Position numbers and translations under genes: made by a program
Assembly: GCF_025751575.1 (NCBI RefSeq)
Contig: NZ_JAOWLA010000006.1
Span: forward strand, 1-64,000
Reading direction: 5' to 3'
DNA from: Albidovulum sediminicola
GTDB taxonomy: Bacteria; Pseudomonadota; Alphaproteobacteria; Rhodobacterales; Rhodobacteraceae
DNA length: 64,000 bases
The notes under the pieces: generated by a model
What the model was told of the DNA's origin: nothing
What the model saw: only the letters and a program-made list of their open reading frames with translations
Database searches by the model: none
In this document: positions 41,878 to 50,406 of the stretch, piece by piece
Position numbering within the stretch: position 1 is the stretch's first letter
How the letters are laid out: every line of letters begins with the position of its first letter

Positions 41878-42300
41878 ATGGCGGCCCAGAACGGCAAGGA
41901 TCTTCTCATCAAGCTCGACCAGACAGGGGGCGGGCAGTTCGAAACCATCGCGGGCCTCAGGGCCACGCGTATCAGTTTCAACGCCGAAACGGTGGACATC
42001 ACCAGCCTCGCCAGCCAAGGCGGGTGGCGCGAGCTTCTGGGGGGTGCGGGCGTGCGTTCCGCCTCGGTTTCTGGCTCGGGCGTATTCCTCGACAACAACA
42101 CCGACGAGCGCGCGCGCCAGATCTTTTTCGACGGCACGGTCGAGGCGTTTCAGGTCATCATCCCGGATTTCGGTGTGGTGGAGGGGCCGTTCCAGCTGAC
42201 CTCGATCGAATACGCAGGGAGCTACAACGGCGAGGCGACCTATGAGCTGTCGCTGGCCTCGGCCGGCGCGCTGACCTTTACGCCGCTGGCGGTGGCCTGA
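41878..42300 (+). CDS. GTA g9: major tail tube protein
   Basis: A 140-residue protein that polymerises into the tail tube: MAAQNGKDLLIKLDQTGGGQFETIAGLRATRISFNAETVDITSLASQGGWRELLGGAGVRSASVSGSGVF, with beta-rich ends IIPDFGVVEGPFQLTSIEYAGSYNGEATYELSLASAGALTFT in the parts quoted (each typical of phage major tail proteins). Overlaps g10 by one base (TGATG). SD GGAG lies upstream. Confidence 0.93.
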   Translation: MAAQNGKDLLIKLDQTGGGQFETIAGLRATRISFNAETVDITSLASQGGWRELLGGAGVRSASVSGSGVFLDNNTDERARQIFFDGTVEAFQVIIPDFGVVEGPFQLTSIEYAGSYNGEATYELSLASAGALTFTPLAVA

Positions 42301-42617
42301 TGGCTAACCCCTGGGCCGGAGAGGTCGCAGTCGTCGTGGACGGCGAGCGCCGGGAAGCCAAGCTGACACTGGGCGCGCTGGCGGAGCTGGAGGCGGCACT
42401 GGGGACCGGTTCCTTGGTTGAGCTGGCGGAACGGTTCGAGTCAGGGCGGTTTTCGGCGCGCGATGTGCTGATGTTGGTGGTCGCGGGCCTGCGTGGCGGC
42501 GGATGGCGCGGGACGGCCGAGGATTTGATGGCGGCGGAGATCGCCGGCGGGCCGGTGGCGGCCGCACGCATAGCGGCCGAGCTTCTGGCGCGCGCCTTCA
42601 CCGCACCGGAGCCGTGA
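42300..42617 (+). CDS. GTA g10: tail assembly chaperone (GTA_gp10 family)
   Basis: A 105-residue GTA_gp10-family protein: VAVVVDGERREAKLTLGALAELEAALGTGSLVELAERFESGRFSARDVLMLVVAGLRGGG in the parts recognisable. It matches phage tail assembly chaperones that hold the tape measure before tube assembly. TGATG overlaps connect it to both g9 and g10.1. Confidence 0.92.
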   Translation: MANPWAGEVAVVVDGERREAKLTLGALAELEAALGTGSLVELAERFESGRFSARDVLMLVVAGLRGGGWRGTAEDLMAAEIAGGPVAAARIAAELLARAFTAPEP

Positions 42618-42844
42618 TGGGCCGGTTCGACTGGCCCGCGCTTCTTCGGGCGGGATTGGTTCAACTGCGATTGAAGCCTGAGGAGTTCTGGCGGCTGACG
42701 CCCGCGGAACTGGTGTTGATGCTGGGCGGACCGGGAACGGCACGGCCCATGGGCCGGACGCGGCTGGAAGAGTTGATCGCGGCCTGGCCTGACAAGACGG
42801 AAGGAAACGGAAATGCCGGTGACGGACGGGTTAGACGGGCTTGA
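42617..42844 (+). CDS. GTA g10.1: second tail assembly chaperone
   Basis: A 75-residue protein (MGRFDWPALLRAGLVQLRLKPEEFWRLTPAELVLML) of the phage tail assembly chaperone family that follows g10 in RcGTA-type clusters. Its ATG overlaps the g10 stop (TGATG), and its 3' end overlaps the start of g11 by 32 bases in another frame, reminiscent of the frameshift-linked chaperone pairs of lambda-like phages, though no slippery sequence was identified. Confidence 0.88.
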   Translation: MGRFDWPALLRAGLVQLRLKPEEFWRLTPAELVLMLGGPGTARPMGRTRLEELIAAWPDKTEGNGNAGDGRVRRA

Positions 42845-43475
42845 GGCACAGGCCGCAGCGCTGGAGCAATCGCTTGGTGGCGCGCGCGTCATGGCGGCGG
42901 CGTTCGATGCGGAACTGCTCAGGATGCGCGACAGCATGATTTTCACGGGGCGCGAGGTCAACACGCTGTCCCGAAGCATTGGCAATGGCCTTCGCAGCGC
43001 CTTCGACGGGCTGGTGTTCGAGGGGATGAAGCTTTCGGACGCGCTGAAGGATGTCGCGCAGACCATTGTGGATACCATCTACAATATCGCGATGGCCCCG
43101 GTGCAGAACGCGCTGGGCGGCGCGCTTGCAAACGGGCTCAACTCCGCGCTGAGCGGGGTTTTCGCCTTCGAAAACGGCGGGAGCTTCGCACAGGGACGGG
43201 TGATGCCTTTTGCGCGGGGCGGCATTGTCAGTTCGCCGACGATGTTCCCCATGCGGGGGGCAACCGGGCTGATGGGCGAAGCGGGACCCGAGGCCATCAT
43301 GCCGTTGATGCGCGGCGCCGACGGGCGGCTCGGCGTGCAAAGCGCGGGTGGGGGGCGGCCGGTGAACGTGACCGTGCATGTGACCACCCCCGACGTCCAG
43401 GGATTTGCCCGCAGCCAGAGCCAGATTGCCGCGCAGATGGCGCGGGCGCTCTCGCGCGGCGAACGCAACAGGTGA
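42813..43475 (+). CDS. GTA g11: tape measure protein (short)
   Basis: A 220-residue protein. The N-terminal half is helical (ALEQSLGGARVMAAAFDAELLRMRDSMIFTGREVNTLSRSIGNGLRSAFDGLVFEGM, LKDVAQTIVDTIYNIAMAPVQNAL), and the second half holds the conserved GGSFAQGRVMPFARGGIVSSPTMFPMRGATGLMGEAGPEAIMPL motif of tape measure proteins. The short length fits the short GTA tail. Overlaps g10.1. Confidence 0.93.
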   Translation: MPVTDGLDGLEAQAAALEQSLGGARVMAAAFDAELLRMRDSMIFTGREVNTLSRSIGNGLRSAFDGLVFEGMKLSDALKDVAQTIVDTIYNIAMAPVQNALGGALANGLNSALSGVFAFENGGSFAQGRVMPFARGGIVSSPTMFPMRGATGLMGEAGPEAIMPLMRGADGRLGVQSAGGGRPVNVTVHVTTPDVQGFARSQSQIAAQMARALSRGERNR

Positions 43476-43485
43476 GGAGAGAGAG

Positions 43486-44118
43486 ATGGCCTTTCACGAG
43501 GTTCGATTTCCCACGAAGCTGAGCTTCGGCTCGGTCGGGGGGCCTGAGCGGCGGACTGAGATCGTTACGCTCGCCAACGGGTTCGAAGAGCGCAACACGC
43601 CTTGGGCAGAGGCCCGCCGACGCTATGATGCAGGTGTCAGCCTGCGCAGCCTGGACGACATTGGCGAGCTGATCGCGTTCTTTGAGGCAAGGCAGGGACA
43701 GTTGCACGCGTTCCGCTGGAAGGACTGGACCGACTACAAGTCCTGCTCGGTCTCCGGCGCGCCCGCCTACACCGATCAGGTGATCGGGATCGGTGATGAG
43801 GTTCTTCGCGGGTTTCAGCTGGTAAAGACCTACGCCTCGGGCGGGCATGCACAGGTCCGGCGGATCACCAAGCCGGTCGCCGGAACCGTGCGCATTGGCC
43901 TTCAGGGCGACGAGCTGGCGGAAGGCGTCCATTTCACCGTCGATGTCGAAACCGGGGTCGTCACCTTCGCCTCGCCGCCCGCCGTCGGCGAAACGGTGAC
44001 GGCGGGGTTCGAGTTTGATGTGCCGGTGCGCTTCGATAGCGATGCGATCCAGGTTTCAGTCGCCTCGTTCCAGGCGGGCGATGTTCCAAACGTTCCAGTG
44101 GTGGAGGTGCGGCTGTGA
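43486..44118 (+). CDS. GTA g12: distal tail protein (DUF2460)
   Basis: A 210-residue protein of the DUF2460/TIGR02217 family: AFHEVRFPTKLSFGSVGGPERRTEIVTLANGFEERNTPWAEARRRYDAGVSLRSLDDIGELIAFFEARQGQLHAFRWKDWTDYKS is highly conserved among GTAs and related phages. It forms the ring at the tail tip. Start ATG 43486 (GGAGAGA upstream). Overlaps g13 by 4 bases. Confidence 0.94.
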   Translation: MAFHEVRFPTKLSFGSVGGPERRTEIVTLANGFEERNTPWAEARRRYDAGVSLRSLDDIGELIAFFEARQGQLHAFRWKDWTDYKSCSVSGAPAYTDQVIGIGDEVLRGFQLVKTYASGGHAQVRRITKPVAGTVRIGLQGDELAEGVHFTVDVETGVVTFASPPAVGETVTAGFEFDVPVRFDSDAIQVSVASFQAGDVPNVPVVEVRL

Positions 44119-45002
44119 GCGGGTTCTCCGGCGAGTTCATCGCGCATCTGGAAAGCGGCGCGACCACGGTCGCGCGCGCCTTCGCGGTGACGCGGCGCGA
44201 TGGGCTGACACTGGGTTTCACCGATCACGACCGATCGCTTTCTTTCGAGGGGATCGCGTTTCGTGCCGATGCAGGGCTGACAGCGAAGGCCGTACAGAGT
44301 GGCACGGGCCTCGCGGTCGATAATACTGAAGCCCTTGGCGCGTTGAGTTCCGAGGCGATCACCGAGACGGATATCCTTGCTGGCCGGTACGATGGCGCCG
44401 AGGTTCGGGCCTGGCTGGTCAACTGGGCCGACACCGCGCAGCGGGCCCTGATCTTTCGCGGATCACTTGGTGAGGTCACGCGGCGTGGGGGGGCGTTTTC
44501 AGCCGAGTTGCGGGGGCTGGCTGAGGCACTTAACCAACCACAGGGCCGTATCTACCATGCGCGCTGCTCGGCGATCCTCGGGGATCGGGCCTGTAGCTTT
44601 GACACGGCCTCCCCCGGCTATCGTGTGGAGCTACCGGTCGAAGTGGTCGAGGACGGGCGGGTCTTTCACTTTGCTCAACTTGCCGGCCATGACGACCGCT
44701 GGTTTGAGAAGGGCCGGTTAACGGTTCTGGACGGTACGGCGGAGGGCCTGATCGGGATCGTCAAGAACGATCGCATCCGTGGGACGCGACGCGAGATCGA
44801 GTTGTGGCAATCGCTCGGCATAGCGCCCGCAGCCGGCACGATCGTCCGGATCGAGGCAGGGTGCGACAAGCGAGCGGAGACGTGTCGGCTCAAGTTCGCA
44901 AACCTTCTGAATTTTCAGGGGTTTCCGGATATTCCCGGTGAGGACTGGCTGATCGATTATCCGACGTCCGGCGCTGCCAAGGACGGCGGGAGCCTCAGAT
45001 GA
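44115..45002 (+). CDS. GTA g13: tail hub protein (DUF2163)
   Basis: A 295-residue DUF2163 protein starting at GTG 44115 (overlap GTGA with g12). FAVTRRDGLTLGFTDHDRSLSFEGIAFRADAG, EAITETDILAGRYDGAEVRAWLVNW and the Cys-bearing C-terminus (IEAGCDKRAETCRLKFANLLNFQGFPDIPGEDW) are characteristic. In RcGTA the hub protein binds an iron-sulfur cluster via such cysteines; the CxxxxxTC spacing suits that. Overlaps g14 by 4 bases. Confidence 0.94.
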   Translation: MSGFSGEFIAHLESGATTVARAFAVTRRDGLTLGFTDHDRSLSFEGIAFRADAGLTAKAVQSGTGLAVDNTEALGALSSEAITETDILAGRYDGAEVRAWLVNWADTAQRALIFRGSLGEVTRRGGAFSAELRGLAEALNQPQGRIYHARCSAILGDRACSFDTASPGYRVELPVEVVEDGRVFHFAQLAGHDDRWFEKGRLTVLDGTAEGLIGIVKNDRIRGTRREIELWQSLGIAPAAGTIVRIEAGCDKRAETCRLKFANLLNFQGFPDIPGEDWLIDYPTSGAAKDGGSLR

Positions 45003-45424
45003 CGGGCGTGGTTGGATTGCAGGCGGTCGAGATCGCACGGCGCTGGATCGGCACGCCCTACCGTCATCAGGCGTCCTGTCTCGGGGCGGGGTGTGATTGC
45101 CTTGGCCTGCTCAGGGCGGTCTGGCGGGAGCTTTACGGAGAAGAGCCCGAGGCCGTTCCAGCCTATACACGCGATTGGTCCGAGCCCGAGGGTGAGGAAC
45201 GCCTTTGGGCTGCGGCGGGTCGCCATTTGGTGGCTTGCAGCGGTGCGCTGGCGGCTGGCCAGGTGCTGCTATTCCGCATGCGCGACGGGTCGGTCGCCAA
45301 GCATCTGGGTATCGCCTCCGGGCGCGACAGCTTCATTCACGCCTATTCAGGGCACGGTGTGGTCGAAAGCGCCCTGACCGACGCATGGCGCCGTCGCGTG
45401 GCGGCGCGTTTCGAATTTCCCTAA
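44999..45424 (+). CDS. GTA g14: NlpC/P60-type cell-wall peptidase
   Basis: A 141-residue endopeptidase of the GTA/phage NlpC/P60 group. Catalytic Cys is in LGAGCDCLGLLRAVW, His in VAKHLGIASGRDSF and the third residue in HAYSGHGVVES. It opens the recipient cell wall during DNA delivery. ATG 44999 overlaps g13 by 4 bases. Confidence 0.94.
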   Translation: MTGVVGLQAVEIARRWIGTPYRHQASCLGAGCDCLGLLRAVWRELYGEEPEAVPAYTRDWSEPEGEERLWAAAGRHLVACSGALAAGQVLLFRMRDGSVAKHLGIASGRDSFIHAYSGHGVVESALTDAWRRRVAARFEFP

Positions 45425-45435
45425 GGAGAGTCCTC

Positions 45436-48400
45436 ATGGCAACCATCCTGCTGTCAGCCGCGGGCGCATTTGTCGGTGCGGGCTTCGGTGGCACCATCCT
45501 GGGTCTGTCCGGCGCGGTCATCGGGCGAGCCATCGGCGCGACGATTGGCCGGATGATCGACCAGCGGGTTCTGGGATCGGGATCGCGCGCCGTCGAAACG
45601 GGCCGGATTGATCGCTACCGTCTGACTTCGGCGAGCGAAGGAGCGCCCGTTGGCCTTGTCTGGGGTCGGATGCGAGTTTCCGGGCAGGTCATCTGGGCAA
45701 CCCGATTTCGTGAGCACGTGGCAACCTCTGGCGGGGGCAAGGGAATGCCCTCGCAGCCTACGGTAACGGAGTATTCCTACTCGGTCAGCCTCGCCGTCGC
45801 TCTTGGTGAGGGTGAGATAACGCGCGTTGGTCGCATCTGGGCGGACGGCGTTGAGATCTCTCCCGATGAAGTGACGATGCGCGTCTATACCGGGGCCTAC
45901 GATCAACTGCCGGACCCGAAGATCGAGGCGGTCGAAGGCGCTGGGGCCGTGCCGGCATATCGTGGTATCGCCTATGTCGTGTTTGAGGATCTGCCCGTGA
46001 CACGCTTCGGAAACCGCGTGCCGCAACTGTCGTTCGAGGTGTTCCGCCCGGCACAGGGTCCTGCAACGAAGGCCGTTGCCGATCTGCGCGAGGGCGTGCG
46101 CGGCGTGGCATTGATCCCTGGAACGGGTGAGTATGCCTTGGCGACGACGCCGGTTCACTATCAGGAGGGTGTAGGCCGGAACGTCTCGGCCAATGTCCAT
46201 TCTCCTGTCGGAGGCACGGACTTTTCGGTCTCGCTCCGCGCGCTGCGCGAGGAGTTGCCGAACTGCGGTTCCGTCTCGCTGCTCGTTTCCTGGTTCGGCA
46301 GTGACCTGCGATGCGCCGCGTGCGAAGTAAAGCCGAAGGTCGAATATTCGTCGCGCGAAGGGCAGGGGATGGCCTGGCGCGCGGGTGGGGTCAAGCGGCA
46401 TGCGGCCGAGATGGTCGCGCGCAAGGATGATAGGCCGGTCTACGGCGGAACGCCGGCCGACGCCTCCGTTGTCGAGGCGATTGCGGCGATCCGGGCGGAT
46501 GGGCAGGCGGTCATGTTTTGTCCCTTCATCCTGATGGATCAGTTGGAGGGCAACGGCCTGACTGACCCCTGGGACGGCTCAGCGGAACAGTCCGTGCTGC
46601 CATGGCGCGGGCGGATCACCTTGTCCGTGGCACCGGGCCGTTCGGGTAGTCCAGACCGGACTGCGGCGGCGGGGGAGGAAGTCGCGGCCTTCTTCGGGAC
46701 TGTCCAGGCCTCAGACTTCACGGTGTCGGGCACCACGATCACTTACGCAGGTCCGGCGGAGTGGTCCTACCGCCGTTTCGTTCTGCATTATGCGCATCTT
46801 TGCGCTGCAGCAGGTGGCGTCGATGCATTCCTGATCGGGTCGGAACTGCGGGGCCTGACCGGTATTCGGGGTGCCGACGACGCCTTCGTCGCGGTTGAGG
46901 CCCTGCGACACCTGGCGGCGGATGTGCGCTCGATCCTGGGTCCCCAGACAAAGATCAGCTATGCGGCGGACTGGTCGGAATACAATTGCTATCAGGACGG
47001 TTCGGGTGATCTTCTCTATCCGCTCGACGCGCTCTGGGCGGATCCGAACGTGGACTTCGTGGCGATCGACAACTACCTGCCGCTGTCCGACTGGCGCGAG
47101 GGAACCGCGCAGGCCGACGCCCATTGGGGCACGATCTACAACCTCGACTATCTGAAAGCGAACGTCGAAGGTGGCGAATACTACGACTGGTATTACGCGT
47201 GCGACGCGCATCGTGTGGCGCAGATCCGGACCCCGATCGAGGATGGCGCCCACGGAGAGCCTTGGGTCTGGCGCCTAAAGGACTTTCGTTCTTGGTGGGA
47301 AAACGCCCATCACGAGCGGATTGGCGGCATCCGGCAGTCTGCCCCAACGGCCTGGGAACCGCGGTCGAAACCAATCTGGTTCGCTGAGTACGGATGCGCC
47401 GCCATCGATCGGGGCACCAACGAGCCGAACAAGTTCCTTGACCCGAAATCGTCGGAAAGCGCCCTGCCTTTCGGGTCCGACGGCCGACGCGACGATCTGA
47501 TCCAGATGCAGTATCTGCGTGCGATGCGCGAATACTGGGACGATCCCGCCCGAAACCCGGTTTCCGACCGGTACGACGGCCGGATGATCGACATGGAGCA
47601 TGCCCATGTCTGGTCCTGGGACGCGCGCCCGTTTCCACAGTTTCCGGGCGACACGGCGCTCTGGTCGGACGGGGAGAACTATGCGCGTGGCCATTGGCTG
47701 AACGGACGCGCCGCCTCCCAGCCGCTCGCGAGCGTGGTGGCGGAGATCTGCGATCGTTCCGGCCTTCGCGACATCGACGTATCGCAGCTTCACGGGTTTG
47801 TTCGTGGCTATGGGGTCTCGGATGTCGGCACGGGGCGCGCGGGGTTGCAGCCCCTGATGCTGGCCTTTGGATTTGACGCGGCAGAGCGTGATGGCGTTTT
47901 GTCCTTCCGGATGCGGGATGGGCGCCCCGTGCGGGCGCTTACGCCCGATCACCTCGCCGTTACCGACGATCTGGACGGCTGGACGGAAACCGACCGCGCG
48001 CCCGAGGCGGAATTGGCCGGGCGCGTGCGCTTGAATTTCGTCGAGGCGGAAGGAGATTACGAGGCACGATCGGTCGAGGCGATCTTTCCGGATGAGCGGA
48101 CCCAAAGCGTATCCCAATCGGAACTCAATCTGTCGCTGACGCGAAGCGAGGGGCAGCGGATCGTCGAACGCTGGCTTTCGGAAGCGCGCGTGGCCAGGGA
48201 TAGCGCGCGCTTCGCGGTGCCGCCCTCTGCCGGGGCGCTTGCGGCTGGGGATGTCGTGACCTGCGCGGATCGCACCTATCGCATCGATCAGGTCGAAAGG
48301 GCCGGGGCACTTCAGTTGGACGCGGTTCGGGTGGAATCCGCAGTCTATGAGCCTTCGGACGAAGCTGAAGAGCGGGTAACCCCGCGGCCTTTCGCGCCGC

Positions 48401-49335
48401 CCTTGCCTGTCGCTGCGCTGTTTCTGGATCTTCCGCTTCTGTCCGGTGACGAGGTACCGCACGCCCCGCATATCGCCGCGACTGCGGAACCCTGGCCAGG
48501 AACCGTGGCGGTCTATGCCTCAGACGCCGATGCGGGCTATGCGCTTGACCAGATCCTGACTGTTCGGTCGATCATGGGGCAGACACTCACGCCGCTCGCC
48601 TCGGCGAGGCCGGGTATCTGGGACAGGGGGGGCGTGTTGCGGGTCAATGTTACCGGCGGCGCGTTGAGCTCGGTCGGTAGCGAGCAGGTGCTGAACGGGG
48701 CAAACCTGATGGCGATCGGCGATGGAACCCCAACGAACTGGGAGGTTTTGCAGTTCCAGGAGGCGCTTTTGGTCGGCCCGGATACCTATGATCTGCGCCA
48801 TCTGCTGCGTGGACAGGTGGGCACCGATGCCATCGCGCCGGACATCTGGCCTGTCGGTAGCCACGTCGTGCTTCTGGACGGTGCGCCACGGCAGATCGGG
48901 CTTTCCGTAGAAGCGCGCGACCTGTCGCGGCATTTCCGGATAGGCCCGGCGACGCGGAGCTATGACGATCCTTCCTATCTGCATCTTGTCGAGGCGTTCC
49001 CGGGCATCGGCCTTCGCCCCTATGCGCCAGCGCACTTGCGGGGCGCCTGGCAGGGTGGAGACCTCTCCATAAGCTGGGTTCGCCGAACGCGGGTCAGCGG
49101 CGATAGCTGGAGCGGGATCGAAGTCCCCTTGGGCGAAAGCCGAGAGGCCTACGTGGTGCGGATCGTTCAGAACGGCGCCATTCGCCGGGAAATCACGGTT
49201 GGTCTGCCTTATTGGACCTACGCCCAGGCGCTGATCCAGGCGGACGCGGTCGCAGCGCCTTTCGAGATCCATGTCGCACAACTCTCCGACGCCTTCGGGC
49301 CCGGCGCATTCACGAGGATGAACATCAATGACTGA
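45436..49335 (+). CDS. GTA g15: baseplate megatron protein, multidomain
   Basis: A 1299-residue tail-tip protein. The N-terminal ~40 residues (MATILLSAAGAFVGAGFGGTILGLSGAVIGRAIGATIGRMID) are Gly-rich and hydrophobic and could insert into membrane. Then come a hub-like domain, the GTA TIM-barrel-like domain (about residues 430-720, with ILMDQLEGNGLTDPWDG, LIGSELRGLTGIRG, KISYAADWSEYNCYQDGSGDLLYPLDALWADPNVDFVAIDNYLPLSDW and PIWFAEYGCAAIDRGTNEPN), and the phage-tail domains after ~900. It is the receptor-side part of the tail. Start ATG 45436 (AAGGAGAG upstream). The last 8 bases overlap the DUF2793 gene. Confidence 0.95.
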   Translation: MATILLSAAGAFVGAGFGGTILGLSGAVIGRAIGATIGRMIDQRVLGSGSRAVETGRIDRYRLTSASEGAPVGLVWGRMRVSGQVIWATRFREHVATSGGGKGMPSQPTVTEYSYSVSLAVALGEGEITRVGRIWADGVEISPDEVTMRVYTGAYDQLPDPKIEAVEGAGAVPAYRGIAYVVFEDLPVTRFGNRVPQLSFEVFRPAQGPATKAVADLREGVRGVALIPGTGEYALATTPVHYQEGVGRNVSANVHSPVGGTDFSVSLRALREELPNCGSVSLLVSWFGSDLRCAACEVKPKVEYSSREGQGMAWRAGGVKRHAAEMVARKDDRPVYGGTPADASVVEAIAAIRADGQAVMFCPFILMDQLEGNGLTDPWDGSAEQSVLPWRGRITLSVAPGRSGSPDRTAAAGEEVAAFFGTVQASDFTVSGTTITYAGPAEWSYRRFVLHYAHLCAAAGGVDAFLIGSELRGLTGIRGADDAFVAVEALRHLAADVRSILGPQTKISYAADWSEYNCYQDGSGDLLYPLDALWADPNVDFVAIDNYLPLSDWREGTAQADAHWGTIYNLDYLKANVEGGEYYDWYYACDAHRVAQIRTPIEDGAHGEPWVWRLKDFRSWWENAHHERIGGIRQSAPTAWEPRSKPIWFAEYGCAAIDRGTNEPNKFLDPKSSESALPFGSDGRRDDLIQMQYLRAMREYWDDPARNPVSDRYDGRMIDMEHAHVWSWDARPFPQFPGDTALWSDGENYARGHWLNGRAASQPLASVVAEICDRSGLRDIDVSQLHGFVRGYGVSDVGTGRAGLQPLMLAFGFDAAERDGVLSFRMRDGRPVRALTPDHLAVTDDLDGWTETDRAPEAELAGRVRLNFVEAEGDYEARSVEAIFPDERTQSVSQSELNLSLTRSEGQRIVERWLSEARVARDSARFAVPPSAGALAAGDVVTCADRTYRIDQVERAGALQLDAVRVESAVYEPSDEAEERVTPRPFAPPLPVAALFLDLPLLSGDEVPHAPHIAATAEPWPGTVAVYASDADAGYALDQILTVRSIMGQTLTPLASARPGIWDRGGVLRVNVTGGALSSVGSEQVLNGANLMAIGDGTPTNWEVLQFQEALLVGPDTYDLRHLLRGQVGTDAIAPDIWPVGSHVVLLDGAPRQIGLSVEARDLSRHFRIGPATRSYDDPSYLHLVEAFPGIGLRPYAPAHLRGAWQGGDLSISWVRRTRVSGDSWSGIEVPLGESREAYVVRIVQNGAIRREITVGLPYWTYAQALIQADAVAAPFEIHVAQLSDAFGPGAFTRMNIND

Positions 49336-50038
49336 TACCAGCCAACTGGGCTTGCCGCTCGTTCAGGCATCGCAGGCGCAAAAGCATGTCACCGTCAACG
49401 AGGCGCTCATGCGCCTCGACGGGTTGGTCCAATTGACCCTGCAATCCATCAGCCAAGCGACACCCCCGGTGGTGGTCCTTGATGGGATGTGTTTTGGCGT
49501 CCCGGCTGGTGCGGTTAACGCCTGGAGTGGGCGGGAGGGCACGGTCGCGATCGGCACCAACGGCGGCTGGAGCTTCGCCGCGCCCGCACGCGGATGGCGG
49601 GCTCACGTTGCCGACGTTGGGGCTGGCGCGATTCACGATGGCACGAACTGGCGCATTGGGCAGGTCACGCTTTCGCCCTACAATTCCGGCCTCGCCGCGC
49701 GTGTCGCGGAGGTCGATCACGTCTTGACGCCGGGTTCGGCCTCCATCACGGGTGCGATCATCCCGTCGAATGCGGTTGTCATCGGGGCCACCGCACGGGT
49801 GGTCAGCGAGATCACCGGGACGCTGTCGAGTTGGCAGCTTGGCAACCCCGGCGCGGCGGGGCGCTACGGGGCGGGGCTCGGCTTGGCGGTGGGCTCCTAC
49901 GCACGCGGTGTCCTGGGGCAACCGACGACATTCTACGCGCCGGAGGCCATGCAGCTAGACGCATCGGGCGGGGATTTCGCGTCCGGCACGGTGCGTATCG
50001 CCGTCCACTACCTGACGCTTTCGCTCCCGGATCTCTAG
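49328..50038 (+). CDS. DUF2793 protein downstream of GTA g15
   Basis: A 236-residue protein with the DUF2793 core MTDTSQLGLPLVQASQAQKHVTVNEALMRLDGLVQLTLQS, then a beta-rich region and a concanavalin-like C-terminal part. DUF2793 proteins are associated with GTAs, including head-spike/capsule-binding proteins encoded elsewhere in R. capsulatus; here one sits in the main cluster and overlaps g15 by 8 bases. Probably a host-recognition fibre or spike (inferred). Confidence 0.82.
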   Translation: MTDTSQLGLPLVQASQAQKHVTVNEALMRLDGLVQLTLQSISQATPPVVVLDGMCFGVPAGAVNAWSGREGTVAIGTNGGWSFAAPARGWRAHVADVGAGAIHDGTNWRIGQVTLSPYNSGLAARVAEVDHVLTPGSASITGAIIPSNAVVIGATARVVSEITGTLSSWQLGNPGAAGRYGAGLGLAVGSYARGVLGQPTTFYAPEAMQLDASGGDFASGTVRIAVHYLTLSLPDL

Positions 50039-50041
50039 CGA

Positions 50042-50380
50042 TTGCGAACCCCGACACATGCTGACGTGGTTGCGGCGGCCCGCGCGCTTTTACGGTTTGA
50101 GCCTGATGAGCGCGGCGGGCAGCTTGCCTCTTGGCTTCTTCATGCGGATTGGGCGGACCGGTATCGAAAACGCATAGGCCGCGTGCATCCGGTCTGGGGA
50201 AACGGAACGCTGATTTCCGCCGTTCGGCAGGCTGTGCCGAACCCCGCTACGGAGCCCTATCTGACCGATGCTTCCTATCTGGAAGCGCTTGTGCTGGTGC
50301 TGGACACCCTACTCCGCCGTCATCGGTGCAATCGTGGCGTCTCCACTCTACCGGTTTCGCCGGGCGTTCCTATCTGTTAG
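50042..50380 (+). CDS. DUF7742-like protein with TTG start
   Basis: A 112-residue protein from TTG at 50042, 3 bases after the DUF2793 stop. RTPTHADVVAAARALLRF, RYRKRIGRVHPVWGNGTLISAV and EPYLTDASYLEALVLVLDTLLRR match the small DUF7742-like proteins seen between the GTA cluster and cysE in Rhodobacterales. No membrane segments. A downstream in-frame alternative start is not obvious. Function unknown. Confidence 0.65.
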   Translation: MRTPTHADVVAAARALLRFEPDERGGQLASWLLHADWADRYRKRIGRVHPVWGNGTLISAVRQAVPNPATEPYLTDASYLEALVLVLDTLLRRHRCNRGVSTLPVSPGVPIC

Positions 50381-50406
50381 AAGGGAACAAGCGCGGAGGT
50401 GTTGCC

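Noticed and set aside
42800-42850. Programmed frameshift joining g10.1 to g11
   Set aside because: The genes overlap in different frames, but no slippery heptamer was found and g11 has its own ATG with GGAAACGGAA upstream.
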